A stretch of 64,000 bases of DNA from Streptomyces sannanensis (GTDB lineage: Bacteria; Actinomycetota; Actinomycetes; Streptomycetales; Streptomycetaceae): the NCBI RefSeq assembly GCF_039536205.1, contig NZ_BAAAYL010000001.1, positions 248,001-312,000 of the forward strand, in the 5' to 3' direction. A model generated the notes under the pieces. That model did not search any database. It saw nothing but the letters and a program-made list of their open reading frames with translations, and was not told the DNA's origin. Positions 16,072-24,329 of the stretch are shown one piece after another; the first letter of the stretch is position 1, and every line of letters starts with the position of its first letter. Made by a program: the position numbers and the translations under genes.

Positions 16072-17469
16072 ATGACACAGCAGGCATCGGTCCGCCGGCC
16101 TCGGTCGTTCACCAGACAGCTGATGACAACCGCGGTGGCCCTGGGCGCCGCCGGGGCCATGGTGGCCGCGTCGCCGTCCGGGCCGACCAAGGAGGACCAC
16201 GGCTTCCAGGAGCGGGACCTGGTGTCCGACCTCCCGGGCCGAGCCGAGAAAACGGACCCCCACCTGGTCAACCCCTGGGGCCTCGTGACCAAGCGCACGG
16301 GAGAGATCCTGGTCTCGGACAACGGAAGCGACCTGGCCACCTCATATGACGGAGCCAGGCCCGGGAAGCCGGTCAACATCCTTTCCGAGGTGGTGTCGAT
16401 CCCTCCGGGCGGCGCACCGACTGGCGTCATACGCAACGACACGGACGAGTTCAAGTTCAGCGGCTTCGGTAATACCGGCCCGGCCCGGTTCATTTTCGCC
16501 GGGGAGGACGGCGACATCTTCGCGTTCAACCCGGAGGTGTCCGCGACGGAGGCTTTCCGGGTTCACGAGAACAGTGACGGCGAGGACGCCGTCTTCAAGG
16601 GCCTCACGCTGGTGAGCGGCAAGAAGAAGGAGAAGAAGGAGGGCGACGCCAAGGTCCAGGGCAACGCCACCGTCCAGGGCAACACCCCCGTCCAGGGCAA
16701 CACCCCCGTCCAGGGCAACACCACGGTCCAAGCCAACCCCACCGTCAAGGCCAACCCCACGGTCCAAGCCAACCCCACCGTCCAAGCCAACCCCACCGTC
16801 CAAGCCAACCCCACCGTCAAGGGCAACACCACCGTCCAAGCCAACCCCACCGTCCAGGGCAACACCACGGTCCAGGCCGGGAACGGTGACGAGAAGAAGG
16901 CGAAGCCCAAGCTGCTCGTCGCGAACTTCCGTGATGCGCGGATCGATGTCTTCGACACCAATTTCGATCTCGTCCCGTCCGACGGCAAGTTCGAGGACCC
17001 TGGCATTCTCGATGGCTTCGCGCCGTTCGACGTCAAGCTGATCGGTTCGCGGGTCTTCGTGACCTACGCCATGCAGGACGCGGACAAGCATGACGACGTC
17101 GCCGGTCCGGGCAACGGCTTCATCAATGTCTTCGACACCGAGGGGAAGCTGCTGCAGCGCTTCGCCAGCCAGGGTGTACTCAACTCTCCCTGGGGTCTCG
17201 AGGTCGCGCCCAAGGGCTTCGGCAAGTTCGCCAACGACCTGCTCGTCGGCAACTTCGGCGACGGCCACATCAACGTCTTCGACCTGCACTCCGGGAAATT
17301 CAAGGGAACCCTGAGCGACCCCAATGGGGTACCGATCGAGATCCCGGGGCTGTGGGGGCTGCAGCGCGGCACCGAACGGTCCGGTGGTAAGGAATCGGTC
17401 TGGTTCGCCGCGGGAATCAACGGCGAGCAGAACGGGCTGCTGGGCACGTTGCGCGCCGCAAAGTCCTGA
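16072..17469 (+). CDS. TIGR03118-type secreted protein with repeat insert
   Basis: A 465-residue protein with an N-terminal signal-like stretch (RQLMTTAVALGAAGAMVAAS). Beta-propeller-like segments follow: DPHLVNPWGLV, FIFAGEDGDIFAFNP, LLVANFRDARIDVFDTNF, NDLLVGNFGDGHINVFD and PGLWGLQRG. This matches the TIGR03118 family, whose function is unknown. Between two propeller segments lies a Lys-rich stretch (KKKEKKEGDAK) and 13 six-residue repeats, unlike typical members. The ATG at 16072 has GAGGAG 8 nt upstream. A strong terminator follows. Confidence 0.82.
   Translation: MTQQASVRRPRSFTRQLMTTAVALGAAGAMVAASPSGPTKEDHGFQERDLVSDLPGRAEKTDPHLVNPWGLVTKRTGEILVSDNGSDLATSYDGARPGKPVNILSEVVSIPPGGAPTGVIRNDTDEFKFSGFGNTGPARFIFAGEDGDIFAFNPEVSATEAFRVHENSDGEDAVFKGLTLVSGKKKEKKEGDAKVQGNATVQGNTPVQGNTPVQGNTTVQANPTVKANPTVQANPTVQANPTVQANPTVKGNTTVQANPTVQGNTTVQAGNGDEKKAKPKLLVANFRDARIDVFDTNFDLVPSDGKFEDPGILDGFAPFDVKLIGSRVFVTYAMQDADKHDDVAGPGNGFINVFDTEGKLLQRFASQGVLNSPWGLEVAPKGFGKFANDLLVGNFGDGHINVFDLHSGKFKGTLSDPNGVPIEIPGLWGLQRGTERSGGKESVWFAAGINGEQNGLLGTLRAAKS
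16651..16884 (+). repeat. Thirteen tandem 18-bp coding repeats
   Basis: The units encode variants of T-V-Q-A/G-N-P/T (TVQANP, PVQGNT, TVKANP). The two unit types are interspersed and near-identical at DNA level, pointing to recent slippage or gene conversion. The tract is fully in frame inside the TIGR03118-type protein; it is not a CRISPR array because there are no spacers. Confidence 0.9.
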
Positions 17470-17503
17470 TGCCCTGCTGAGGCACGACGGACAGACAGGC
17501 CAG

Positions 17504-17532
17504 GGCCGCACCCCGCACGACGGGGTGCGGCC
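17504..17532. terminator. Hairpin terminator between convergent genes
   Basis: Arms GGCCGCACCCCG / CGGGGTGCGGCC (12 bp, loop CACGA) followed by TCT. It lies between the TIGR03118-type gene (ends 17469) and the DUF397 gene on the minus strand (ends 17539). Confidence 0.8.
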
Positions 17533-17538
17533 TCTCAC

Positions 17539-17718
17539 TCAGCGGACCGATCCGACGAACGCCGCCCAGCCCTCGCGTCCGATGGTGAGGCACGGGCGCG
17601 TCACGTCCTTGGAGTCCCGCACACGGACGCTCTGCGCTGTCATGGCGACCTCTACGCAGCTGTCGCCCTGCGCGCTGCTGTAACTGCTCTTGAACCAGTC
17701 GAGATCGGTAGTGCTCAT
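17539..17718 (-). CDS. DUF397-domain small protein
   Basis: A 59-residue protein with the DUF397 pattern: DWFKSSYSSAQGDSCVEVA near the N-terminus, VRVRDSKD in the middle and WAAFVGSV at the end. In Streptomyces these small proteins pair with XRE-DUF5753 regulators, as here: its ATG at 17718 overlaps the stop of the upstream regulator gene. They likely act as partner or antagonist in regulation of development or stress. Because the regulator frame is interrupted, this gene may be expressed without its partner. Confidence 0.88.
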   Translation of the reverse strand: MSTTDLDWFKSSYSSAQGDSCVEVAMTAQSVRVRDSKDVTRPCLTIGREGWAAFVGSVR

Positions 17719-18551
17719 AGCGCCCCTCGCATCTGCTCCAGCAGGCCCACGGAGTCCTTCGGAGAGAGAGCCTGCGAGCGCAGTCTCGCATAACGCATCT
17801 GGAGCTTGCTGACCTCCTTGGGATCGGAGATCAAGCGGCCGTTCTCCTGCCCCTCGGAGTATGCGAGCCAACGTCCGTTGGAGGTCTCCAAGAGCTGAAG
17901 GGGGCCTGCGAGACATGCATGCTGCTCGCTATTCGCAGGCATGATCTGAATCGTCGTGTTCCGCAGCGCGCCGATCTCGAGGATGTACTCAAGCAGCGAT
18001 CGGGTGATGTCTCGTCCGCCGAGCCGGCGCATGAGGACGACCTCCTCGATGACGAAGTCGAACGTGGTGTTGGGCCGTTCGTACAGCAGGCGCTGACGCT
18101 CCATGCGTGCGGCAACCGTGGCCTCGAAGGCTTCGTCGGTCAGCGGGGGAATGTCGTTGTCACACAGTGCACGTACATACGCCTCTGTCTGCAACAACCC
18201 CGGCACCAGCCTGCACTCATACGTGCACAGGCTCACGGCCACCCTCTCCAGCCGCGCCCATTGCCGGAACCACGCCGCGATCCCCGGCTGGCGCGACAGG
18301 TGCTTGGCCGCGCGCCGCAGGGCACCGGTTTCGCCGAGCGCGGCCTCCGCCCGCTCCACGAAGTCCTTGTCGGGCATACGGCGGCCCAACTCGACCGACT
18401 CCACGGTGTGCTTGGAGAACCGCACCATCGTCCCGAAGTCAACCCGGCTCAGCCCGGCGTGTTCGCGCAGGGCCTAGACGACGGCGCCGAAGGTGCGCAG
18501 ACTGTCCGAGGCGTCGGGTTCGCGTTCCCACTCCTCCGCTGCATGGGTCAT
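17715..18551 (-). pseudogene. XRE-DUF5753 regulator interrupted by an amber stop
   Basis: The full frame starts at the ATG at 18551 (MTHAAEEWEREPDASDSLRT) and would give 278 residues. It meets TAG at codon 26 (18474-18476), where relatives suggest CAG (GAVV-Q-ALREHAGLS). After it the frame is intact to 17715: the rest of the HTH (VDFGTMVRFSKHTVESVE) and the DUF5753 region (CTYECRLVPGLLQTEAYVRAL). Restart at the ATG at 18428 would lose the first HTH helices. It is either a recent pseudogene or a regulator needing readthrough. It overlaps the DUF397 gene by 4 bp. Confidence 0.85.
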
Positions 18552-18709
18552 ACGCGGCCACCTCCACGTGCGTTGGATCTTCCCGCGCTCAACTCACCCA
18601 GAGTGACGGCACCCTCGGCGTACTGTCCACACACGTGCCCGTACGCTGACTCACCGTACGGCGCTTCGCTGCTGGTGACCGGTCCTTCTCGCCCGTCACC
18701 GTGGAGACC

Positions 18710-18880
18710 ATGAACTCGTCGGCCCATCAACTCACGATTACCGCAGGCGTGTTCACGCTGCGGTCGACTCCACCCGTTGCAGCGCCCGCCCGGCAGCTCT
18801 GGCGATGCCTCGCCCGACGGCTCGACTACCGGACGGCCATGCTGTCCGCCGTTACACACGGGGGGGCGACCCGAACGACT
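18710..18880 (+). pseudogene. Remnant of a HATPase-type anti-sigma / regulator gene
   Basis: The frame from the ATG at 18710 reads MNSSAHQLTITAGVFTLRST, then ARQLWRCLARRLD, and soon after SAVTHGG. In Streptomyces the divergent neighbour of an XRE-DUF5753 gene is often an ATP-binding anti-sigma-like protein with such a start and a later NAVTHG motif. Here the intervening roughly 25 residues are missing and the frame degenerates after VTHGG. I read it as an internally deleted remnant. Confidence 0.5.
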
Positions 18881-18973
18881 TGTGCGCGCGCGTGCGGTCG
18901 AGGAGCAGGCTGTCGTCCTGGCCTACTCCCTGCCTGGAAGGTGGAGTTGCTCGGCGCGTGTGATGATCGCGGC

Positions 18974-19618
18974 ATGACCGTCATACCTGTGAGACGCATC
19001 GTGATCCTGACGACGGTGGCCGCCCTGACCTCCGGGTGCGGGCTCTCCGCCGAACTCGAGCGCGAGGCGGATCCGGCACGGACCGGAGCGCGGACTCAGC
19101 CCCAACCGTCGGGCACCGGTCCGTCGGCAGGTGCGCGGACGCTTCCGCCGGGTGATGTCGCGCCGACCGCTTCCGTGGACGCGCAGGGCTGCCCGGACAC
19201 GGGTGTGCTGGTGTCGACCGGTGTGGTGAACGCCGCCATGGGACTGCGCGCCATGCCGGTGACGCTCACCAACTGCGGTGAGCGGGACTACCTGTTGAAC
19301 GGCTACCCGGATGTACGGGTACGGGATGTGGACCGCAAGCGGATGGACGTCACGGTACTCAAGGGGCCGGGACCGATCACACAGCTCGACGACCCCGGAC
19401 CGCACCTCGTGACGCTGAAGCCCGGGGAGTCCGCGCGCAGCGTGTTCGTATGGCGCTACTCGGCCGTCGACGCGGCGACACGGCGTGGGAGTGGCGTGTA
19501 TGTGGAGATAGCCCCGGCGGTCGGGGGCGGCCGGCAGACCGTGCGGCCGGAGGGCGGCCTCGACATCGGCGACACAGGACTGCTCGGCACGACGGCGTGG
19601 CAGAAAGTCGTTGACTGA
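18974..19618 (+). CDS. DUF4232-type lipoprotein
   Basis: A 214-residue secreted lipoprotein. The signal peptide PVRRIVILTTVAALTSGC ends with lipobox LTSGC. A disordered Pro/Thr/Gly segment leads to a C-terminal domain starting DAQGCPDTGVLVSTGVVNAA and containing MPVTLTNCGERDYLLNGYPD, a pattern of DUF4232 proteins with paired Cys. The function of this family is unknown. The ATG at 18974 is used. It is followed by a strong terminator. Confidence 0.85.
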   Translation: MTVIPVRRIVILTTVAALTSGCGLSAELEREADPARTGARTQPQPSGTGPSAGARTLPPGDVAPTASVDAQGCPDTGVLVSTGVVNAAMGLRAMPVTLTNCGERDYLLNGYPDVRVRDVDRKRMDVTVLKGPGPITQLDDPGPHLVTLKPGESARSVFVWRYSAVDAATRRGSGVYVEIAPAVGGGRQTVRPEGGLDIGDTGLLGTTAWQKVVD

Positions 19619-19739
19619 GCGTCTCGGACAAGTGCAAGCAGGACCGTAGTTCGCCGTAGCTCGCACGTCGACGCCCCGTCACCCGGGTCCCTCCGCAAAA
19701 GGGAGGGACGGACTCCGCTCCATTGCGGGCGCGATGTTG

Positions 19740-19770
19740 CCCCTCGGGCCGGCTGTGCCGGCCCGAGGGG
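19740..19770. terminator. Strong bidirectional terminator
   Basis: Arms CCCCTCGGGCCGGC / GCCGGCCCGAGGGG (14 bp, loop TGT) sit between the plus-strand lipoprotein and the minus-strand protease-nuclease gene. Confidence 0.85.
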
Positions 19771-19797
19771 GAGATGCCCGTCCGAGGAGACGACGGC

Positions 19798-21993
19798 TCA
19801 GGGCCAGACGCCTGAGAAGTCGATCGTGCGGGCCCACTCAGGGTGGTCTATCAGGGGGTTGCGGTTGCCCTGCATCTCCGCAATGGCGGCGTTGCGGTGC
19901 TGCTCGTACTCGCTCACCGGCTCGTTGTCATGCCAGGTCAGGAGGTCGGGAAGCCGGTTCTTGGGAAACTCCCCCGGTGCGTCACCGACGAGCCCCGGGT
20001 AGCGCAGCAGGAAGTACAGGGTGGCCCTGGCGACCGTGCCCTTTCCCTCCTCGGGTTCGAATCCCACGTCCTCGCGCATTCCGCAGTCGTCCCGGACCAC
20101 TTCCTCGAAGCCGGGGAAGTCGAAGTAGGGGAAGTTGCCGCGGAAGCTGTTGCACCCCACCTCGCATGCGAACAGGTGGTGCAGGTCACCCCGCATGGGC
20201 TCCTGCTTGGCGAACCACGACTGCGGGACGACGTGTTCGCAGTTGAAGGACATCGACGCCTCCAGAGCGTCGAACTCCGCTTCGAACTCGGCCGGGCCCA
20301 TCGTGCTCTCGTGCAGGAGGAGTTCCTGCATACGGGCCAGACGGGCCTCCTCCACCGCTGCGTCGGCGCGTATGAACTCCTCGGCAGAGAACGGCTTGCC
20401 GGAGTAGATGCTGCGCAGCTTGCCGTCCTTGTGCAGGTCCACCCACGGGTAGACCAGCAGCATCGGCTTGTACTTGGGCCGGGGCGAGTGGGTCTCCTCC
20501 AGCAATGCGGTGAGCGCCCGGCGCAGTTCCTTCCCGTCGCCGGTGCTGATTCCCGCGTAGTAGGCGTCTCGTGCGGCGAGGTCGGCTGCACGGTCGTAGT
20601 AGGGCCGGACCTCCGCGAGCCGGAGGCTGACCAGGGCCGCATCCAGGTCTCTCGCGGCAGCGGCGCTTCCGTCCACCCGTCCGACCGCGGGAAGCATGGG
20701 TGCGGGCGTCGGTGCCGGCGTGTACGCGGGCTGCGGGGCGGTGACCGTACCTGCCCGGAACACGGGCGTGTCGACACCGACGGTGATCCGCAGTGGGACG
20801 CTGAGCTGTACGGTCCCGCCGGTCACGTACGCTCCGGACCCGTCAGGTCCCGCCCCGTCCGCCGCCCCGTCGAGTGACGGCGCGGGCGCCGGGGGCGTCG
20901 GCCCCTCCACCGGGAGCGGGGCGGCTCGGGCGGTGAACACCTCGTCCCGCAGCCGGGCGGCTGTGCCGGTCAGCGTGACCTCGTGCAGCGCCTGCAGCAT
21001 ACGGCTGATCCGCACCCCTTCGTTGGCCTTCCACGCCAGCCGGTGCTCGCCCATCTCCGGAGTCCAGACCGTCCCGTCGATGCTCAGGGGCCGGCCGTCG
21101 GCGTCGGTCTTCGGGACGGCCGAATGATGCAGCGCGACGACCTCCCACTGGTCGTTGAAGACAGCGGAGCCCGACGACCCCAACTCGGTGTCGGACTCGT
21201 ACTGCAGGAACTGATCCAGCACATCGACGATCTGGTTCTCGCGCAGCGCGACCTGCTTGGGCTCGCCCCTGGGGTGCTGGATGATGTTGACCAACTCCCC
21301 CAGAATGACCTTGCCTTGTGCTCCGCTCAGCGCCAGCCAACCGAACGACGAGAGCGCCTCACCCTGCGCTCCGCGTTCGGCCACGGCGACCACGCTGAAG
21401 TCCAGGTCACGATGGGTGACGAAGAACCTCTGCGGCTCCAGCTGGAAAACCGCCGGCACGAGCGGGCGCCCGTCGATACCCGCCTGGAGTCCGAACGCGA
21501 CGACGCTGCGACCCGCTTCCTCCTTGCTGCGCAGCACATGGTTGTTGGTGAGCAGAAGGGACGGGGAGATCATGAAGCCGGTGCCGTGACCGCCCCCGGG
21601 CCCGCTGATGGTGACCCGGCCGACCGAGCGGGCGACCAGGCTGCCTTCCTCCAGGAATGCCACCGGGGTGAGATTGTTGCGGCCGATGAGGCGTTCCAGG
21701 CCCAGAACATTGCTGCCGAAGCTCTCCGGTGGGAGTGGCAGGGTGCTCCCTGCCGTCGCCATGGGTTCCGATGGCGTCTTCTCGATCGCCATCGCCAGTG
21801 ACCAGTCGACGCCGAGTCGCGCCAGCCGCTTCTCGACCCGCTCCGGTTCGTCGGCGTACAGCACGCCGCGCGTCCTGAGCACGGCTCGGTTCTTCTCCCG
21901 CTGCGCGGTCCGGTTCGCGTAGCGTTCTGCCGCCATCGCCATCTGTGACAGGTAGTCCGTTTCCGTCGCGGAAACGATCTCTGCCGTTGTCAT
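19798..21993 (-). CDS. Trypsin-like protease fused to endonuclease I domain
   Basis: A 731-residue protein without a clear signal peptide. Residues 1-125 form a helical N-terminal module shared with the next gene upstream (ERYANRTAQREKN; LERLIGRNNLTPVAFLEEGS). The protease domain has His152 (LLLTNNHVL), Asp198 (RDLDFSVV) and Ser274 (ELGSSGSAVFN). A Pro/Ala linker follows. The C-terminal 150 residues match endonuclease I: EHVVPQSWF (His587), DLHHLFACEVGCNSFRGN. Presumably protease activity releases or controls the nuclease. ATG at 21993 follows GAGGAGG. It is last of three same-strand genes, 161 bp after the protease-hydrolase. Confidence 0.9.
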   Translation of the reverse strand: MTTAEIVSATETDYLSQMAMAAERYANRTAQREKNRAVLRTRGVLYADEPERVEKRLARLGVDWSLAMAIEKTPSEPMATAGSTLPLPPESFGSNVLGLERLIGRNNLTPVAFLEEGSLVARSVGRVTISGPGGGHGTGFMISPSLLLTNNHVLRSKEEAGRSVVAFGLQAGIDGRPLVPAVFQLEPQRFFVTHRDLDFSVVAVAERGAQGEALSSFGWLALSGAQGKVILGELVNIIQHPRGEPKQVALRENQIVDVLDQFLQYESDTELGSSGSAVFNDQWEVVALHHSAVPKTDADGRPLSIDGTVWTPEMGEHRLAWKANEGVRISRMLQALHEVTLTGTAARLRDEVFTARAAPLPVEGPTPPAPAPSLDGAADGAGPDGSGAYVTGGTVQLSVPLRITVGVDTPVFRAGTVTAPQPAYTPAPTPAPMLPAVGRVDGSAAAARDLDAALVSLRLAEVRPYYDRAADLAARDAYYAGISTGDGKELRRALTALLEETHSPRPKYKPMLLVYPWVDLHKDGKLRSIYSGKPFSAEEFIRADAAVEEARLARMQELLLHESTMGPAEFEAEFDALEASMSFNCEHVVPQSWFAKQEPMRGDLHHLFACEVGCNSFRGNFPYFDFPGFEEVVRDDCGMREDVGFEPEEGKGTVARATLYFLLRYPGLVGDAPGEFPKNRLPDLLTWHDNEPVSEYEQHRNAAIAEMQGNRNPLIDHPEWARTIDFSGVWP

Positions 21994-22154
21994 GCGGTCC
22001 GCCTCCTCGCCTGCAAGGAAGGTGCGCGCGCAGGGGGATCGGTCTTTCCGCCCCTCTTTCATTGTGTGCACAGGCGGCCCGCATTTTCTTCTCCAGCTTT
22101 CCCCTCCGGCCTGTGGTTCCCGATTCAAATCTCAGGAGGTCAACAGAGGTTTCG

Positions 22155-24200
22155 TCATGCCGGGATGATCGTGTGCCCGATCGTGGAAGCCACCTCCGGG
22201 TGGCCGAGGTACTCCTCGATGCTGTGTGCCCGGTCGCGCGCGTTGGCGACGGCCAGATCGGTCAGTTCGCCCTTCCAGCTGTCCCCCAGCGGGCATCCGA
22301 TGGCAACGGCGTCGGTCGGGCACCATGCGTTCAGCCAGTGGGCCACTCGTTCCGGGCGCTTGGGGCCACCGACGAGCAGGTGGCTGTAGACCGCGTCCAG
22401 CCCCAGGGGGCTGCCGGCGGTGACGAGCAGGGTGAGGTCCAGTTCCGGGGAGAGTCGGGTGATGAGGTCCATACCGACGACCGTGCCGAGGCTGTGGGTC
22501 ACGAAGACGACCTCGCCGGAGGCGGGCATCGTTTCCAGCACGCAGTCCAGGACCGCATCCCGGACGCCCGGGTCGTCGAGGTACGCGGCAACGTCCCGGA
22601 GGATCGTGGCGATGACCCACTCGTCCAGGTCGGTCTTGGCCGCCAGCCAGCTCAGCTCCCGCTGCAGGGCCCCGACCACGGAGCCCCCGAACCGCTCGGG
22701 GGCCAGCCGGCCCTCCTGAGGCATTCCCGAACGGCCCGCCGCCTCCGCAATCAGTCGTTCGTACGTCTCTCTGGACGGGCCTGCGGGTGCACATGCCTCC
22801 GCCACCGGCGCGGCCGCCAGCTCCTCGAAGGAACGGGGAACGGCTTCATGCTGCCGGACGACCTCCGTGAGCCTGTCGCCGTAGTACGGGAACCAGGTGT
22901 CCGCCGGATCGATCGGAGTGATCCCGGCGCGGGTGAGCCCCTGGTTCAGCCCTGCGGTCCAGTCCCGGCGGAGCTGCTCGGGGTCCTTGCCCTGCTGGCT
23001 CCTGCCGTGCAGGAAGACCAGGTGCCGATTGCCGCCGAAGGCCGTTCTCCGGGCTCTGAGGCCGACGTGTGCGGCGGCCGCTTCGCGAGTGGGCCGTGGC
23101 ACGGCGACGGCGGGCGGAACGACGGCTGCGGGCTGCAGAGGAGGTTGCGGTGCGGCTGCCGCCTCCTGGAGGCCGGAGTCCATGCCCATCTCGCCCAACA
23201 GGGCGCGTCGCGTGGGATCGAGCGGCACAGTGGCGAGGTGCTTGAGGATGGAACTGACGCGTACGCCTTCGTTCGACACCCAGTCGATGGCGTCGTCACC
23301 GTCGCCGGGCTGCCAGACCTGCCCGTCCTTGCGCAGGGTGCGGCCCTGGGCGTCCTTCTTCGGCACACCGCTGTGGTGCAGGGCCACCACTTCCCACTGG
23401 TCGTTGTAGACCGGCGAGCCCGAGTTCCCGGGCTCGGTGTCGGTCTTGTAGTGCAGGAAGTCGTCGAGCCGGACCTGGAGCGCGTTGTCGCGGACGGCGA
23501 TCTCCTTGAGGCGGCCCATCGGGTGACCGATGACGTTCACCGGCTCACCGATGACCAGCTTGCCCTGCTGGACGCTGAGCCTGTTCCACCCGAACACCTC
23601 CCCCGGCGCTTGGCTGTCGCTGACGGGGCGGACCAGCACCAGTGCGAAATCGAGTGCCTCGTCAGCCAGGAAGAAGGCGCCGGGATCGAACTCGAGCCGG
23701 ACGGGCGCAGCGGGGGTGTTGTCGATGGTCACCTGGGCGTCGAACTCGACGAAGCACTGCTGCACGGTCGCCGGGTCGGACAGTACATGGTGGTTGGTCA
23801 TCAGCAGGCGTGGCGACACCAGGAAGCCGGTGCCGAGGGGCAGCTCGCGTCCGTTCTCCCGGACCGAGATCCGGGCGACGGTGCGCGCCACCCGTGCGCC
23901 GCGCGGCAGGAAGCTCCAGGCCTGCAGCTCCTTGGAGAGGCCGAGGATGCGTTCGTACGCGGCTGGCGCGTCCAGCGGCTCCTCGCGGATGCTCTCGACC
24001 ACCGCCGCGGCGGGCACCCCCTGCCGGTCGAGCAGCCGTGTGGCGCGGACTGCGAGGGCCTCCGGGGAATCCGGGAACTTCACCCCGGCGTCCTGCCGGC
24101 GCTCGATCGATTGCCGCTCGGCGCTGGTCCGGGCATAGCGCTCGGCCGCGGCCTCGGCGTGCTTCAGCTGTTCCGCGCGTGCGTTGTCCGTCACTGCCAT
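22155..24200 (-). CDS. Trypsin-like protease fused to alpha/beta-hydrolase domain
   Basis: A 681-residue paralogue of the protease-nuclease. The N-terminal module (AAAERYARTSAERQS; YERILGLSKELQAWSFLPRG) and protease domain align: His138 (LLMTNHHVL), Asp184 (EALDFALV), Ser260 (EPGNSGSPVYN). The C-terminal part (about 400-681) is an alpha/beta hydrolase: HLVFLHGRSQQG at its start, nucleophile elbow VTHSLGT (Ser570), and candidate Asp630 and His659. It may be a lipase or esterase effector tied to the same kind of protease switch. ATG at 24200. It sits 129 bp downstream of the membrane protein gene. Confidence 0.88.
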   Translation of the reverse strand: MAVTDNARAEQLKHAEAAAERYARTSAERQSIERRQDAGVKFPDSPEALAVRATRLLDRQGVPAAAVVESIREEPLDAPAAYERILGLSKELQAWSFLPRGARVARTVARISVRENGRELPLGTGFLVSPRLLMTNHHVLSDPATVQQCFVEFDAQVTIDNTPAAPVRLEFDPGAFFLADEALDFALVLVRPVSDSQAPGEVFGWNRLSVQQGKLVIGEPVNVIGHPMGRLKEIAVRDNALQVRLDDFLHYKTDTEPGNSGSPVYNDQWEVVALHHSGVPKKDAQGRTLRKDGQVWQPGDGDDAIDWVSNEGVRVSSILKHLATVPLDPTRRALLGEMGMDSGLQEAAAAPQPPLQPAAVVPPAVAVPRPTREAAAAHVGLRARRTAFGGNRHLVFLHGRSQQGKDPEQLRRDWTAGLNQGLTRAGITPIDPADTWFPYYGDRLTEVVRQHEAVPRSFEELAAAPVAEACAPAGPSRETYERLIAEAAGRSGMPQEGRLAPERFGGSVVGALQRELSWLAAKTDLDEWVIATILRDVAAYLDDPGVRDAVLDCVLETMPASGEVVFVTHSLGTVVGMDLITRLSPELDLTLLVTAGSPLGLDAVYSHLLVGGPKRPERVAHWLNAWCPTDAVAIGCPLGDSWKGELTDLAVANARDRAHSIEEYLGHPEVASTIGHTIIPA

Positions 24201-24329
24201 GGGACACCCACCAGTCCTGTGCTCGTACGACCCGCTTCCAGCAGGCACACGGTCAGCGATGCGGCGCAACAGGAGAGATGCGTTCGGGGTACGGGGAGAG
24301 GCCGACATGCGGTCGCCCGGCCGTCGGTC

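Noticed and set aside
16651..16884. Possible CRISPR array
   Set aside because: Repeats are contiguous, 18 bp and in coding frame with no unique spacers.
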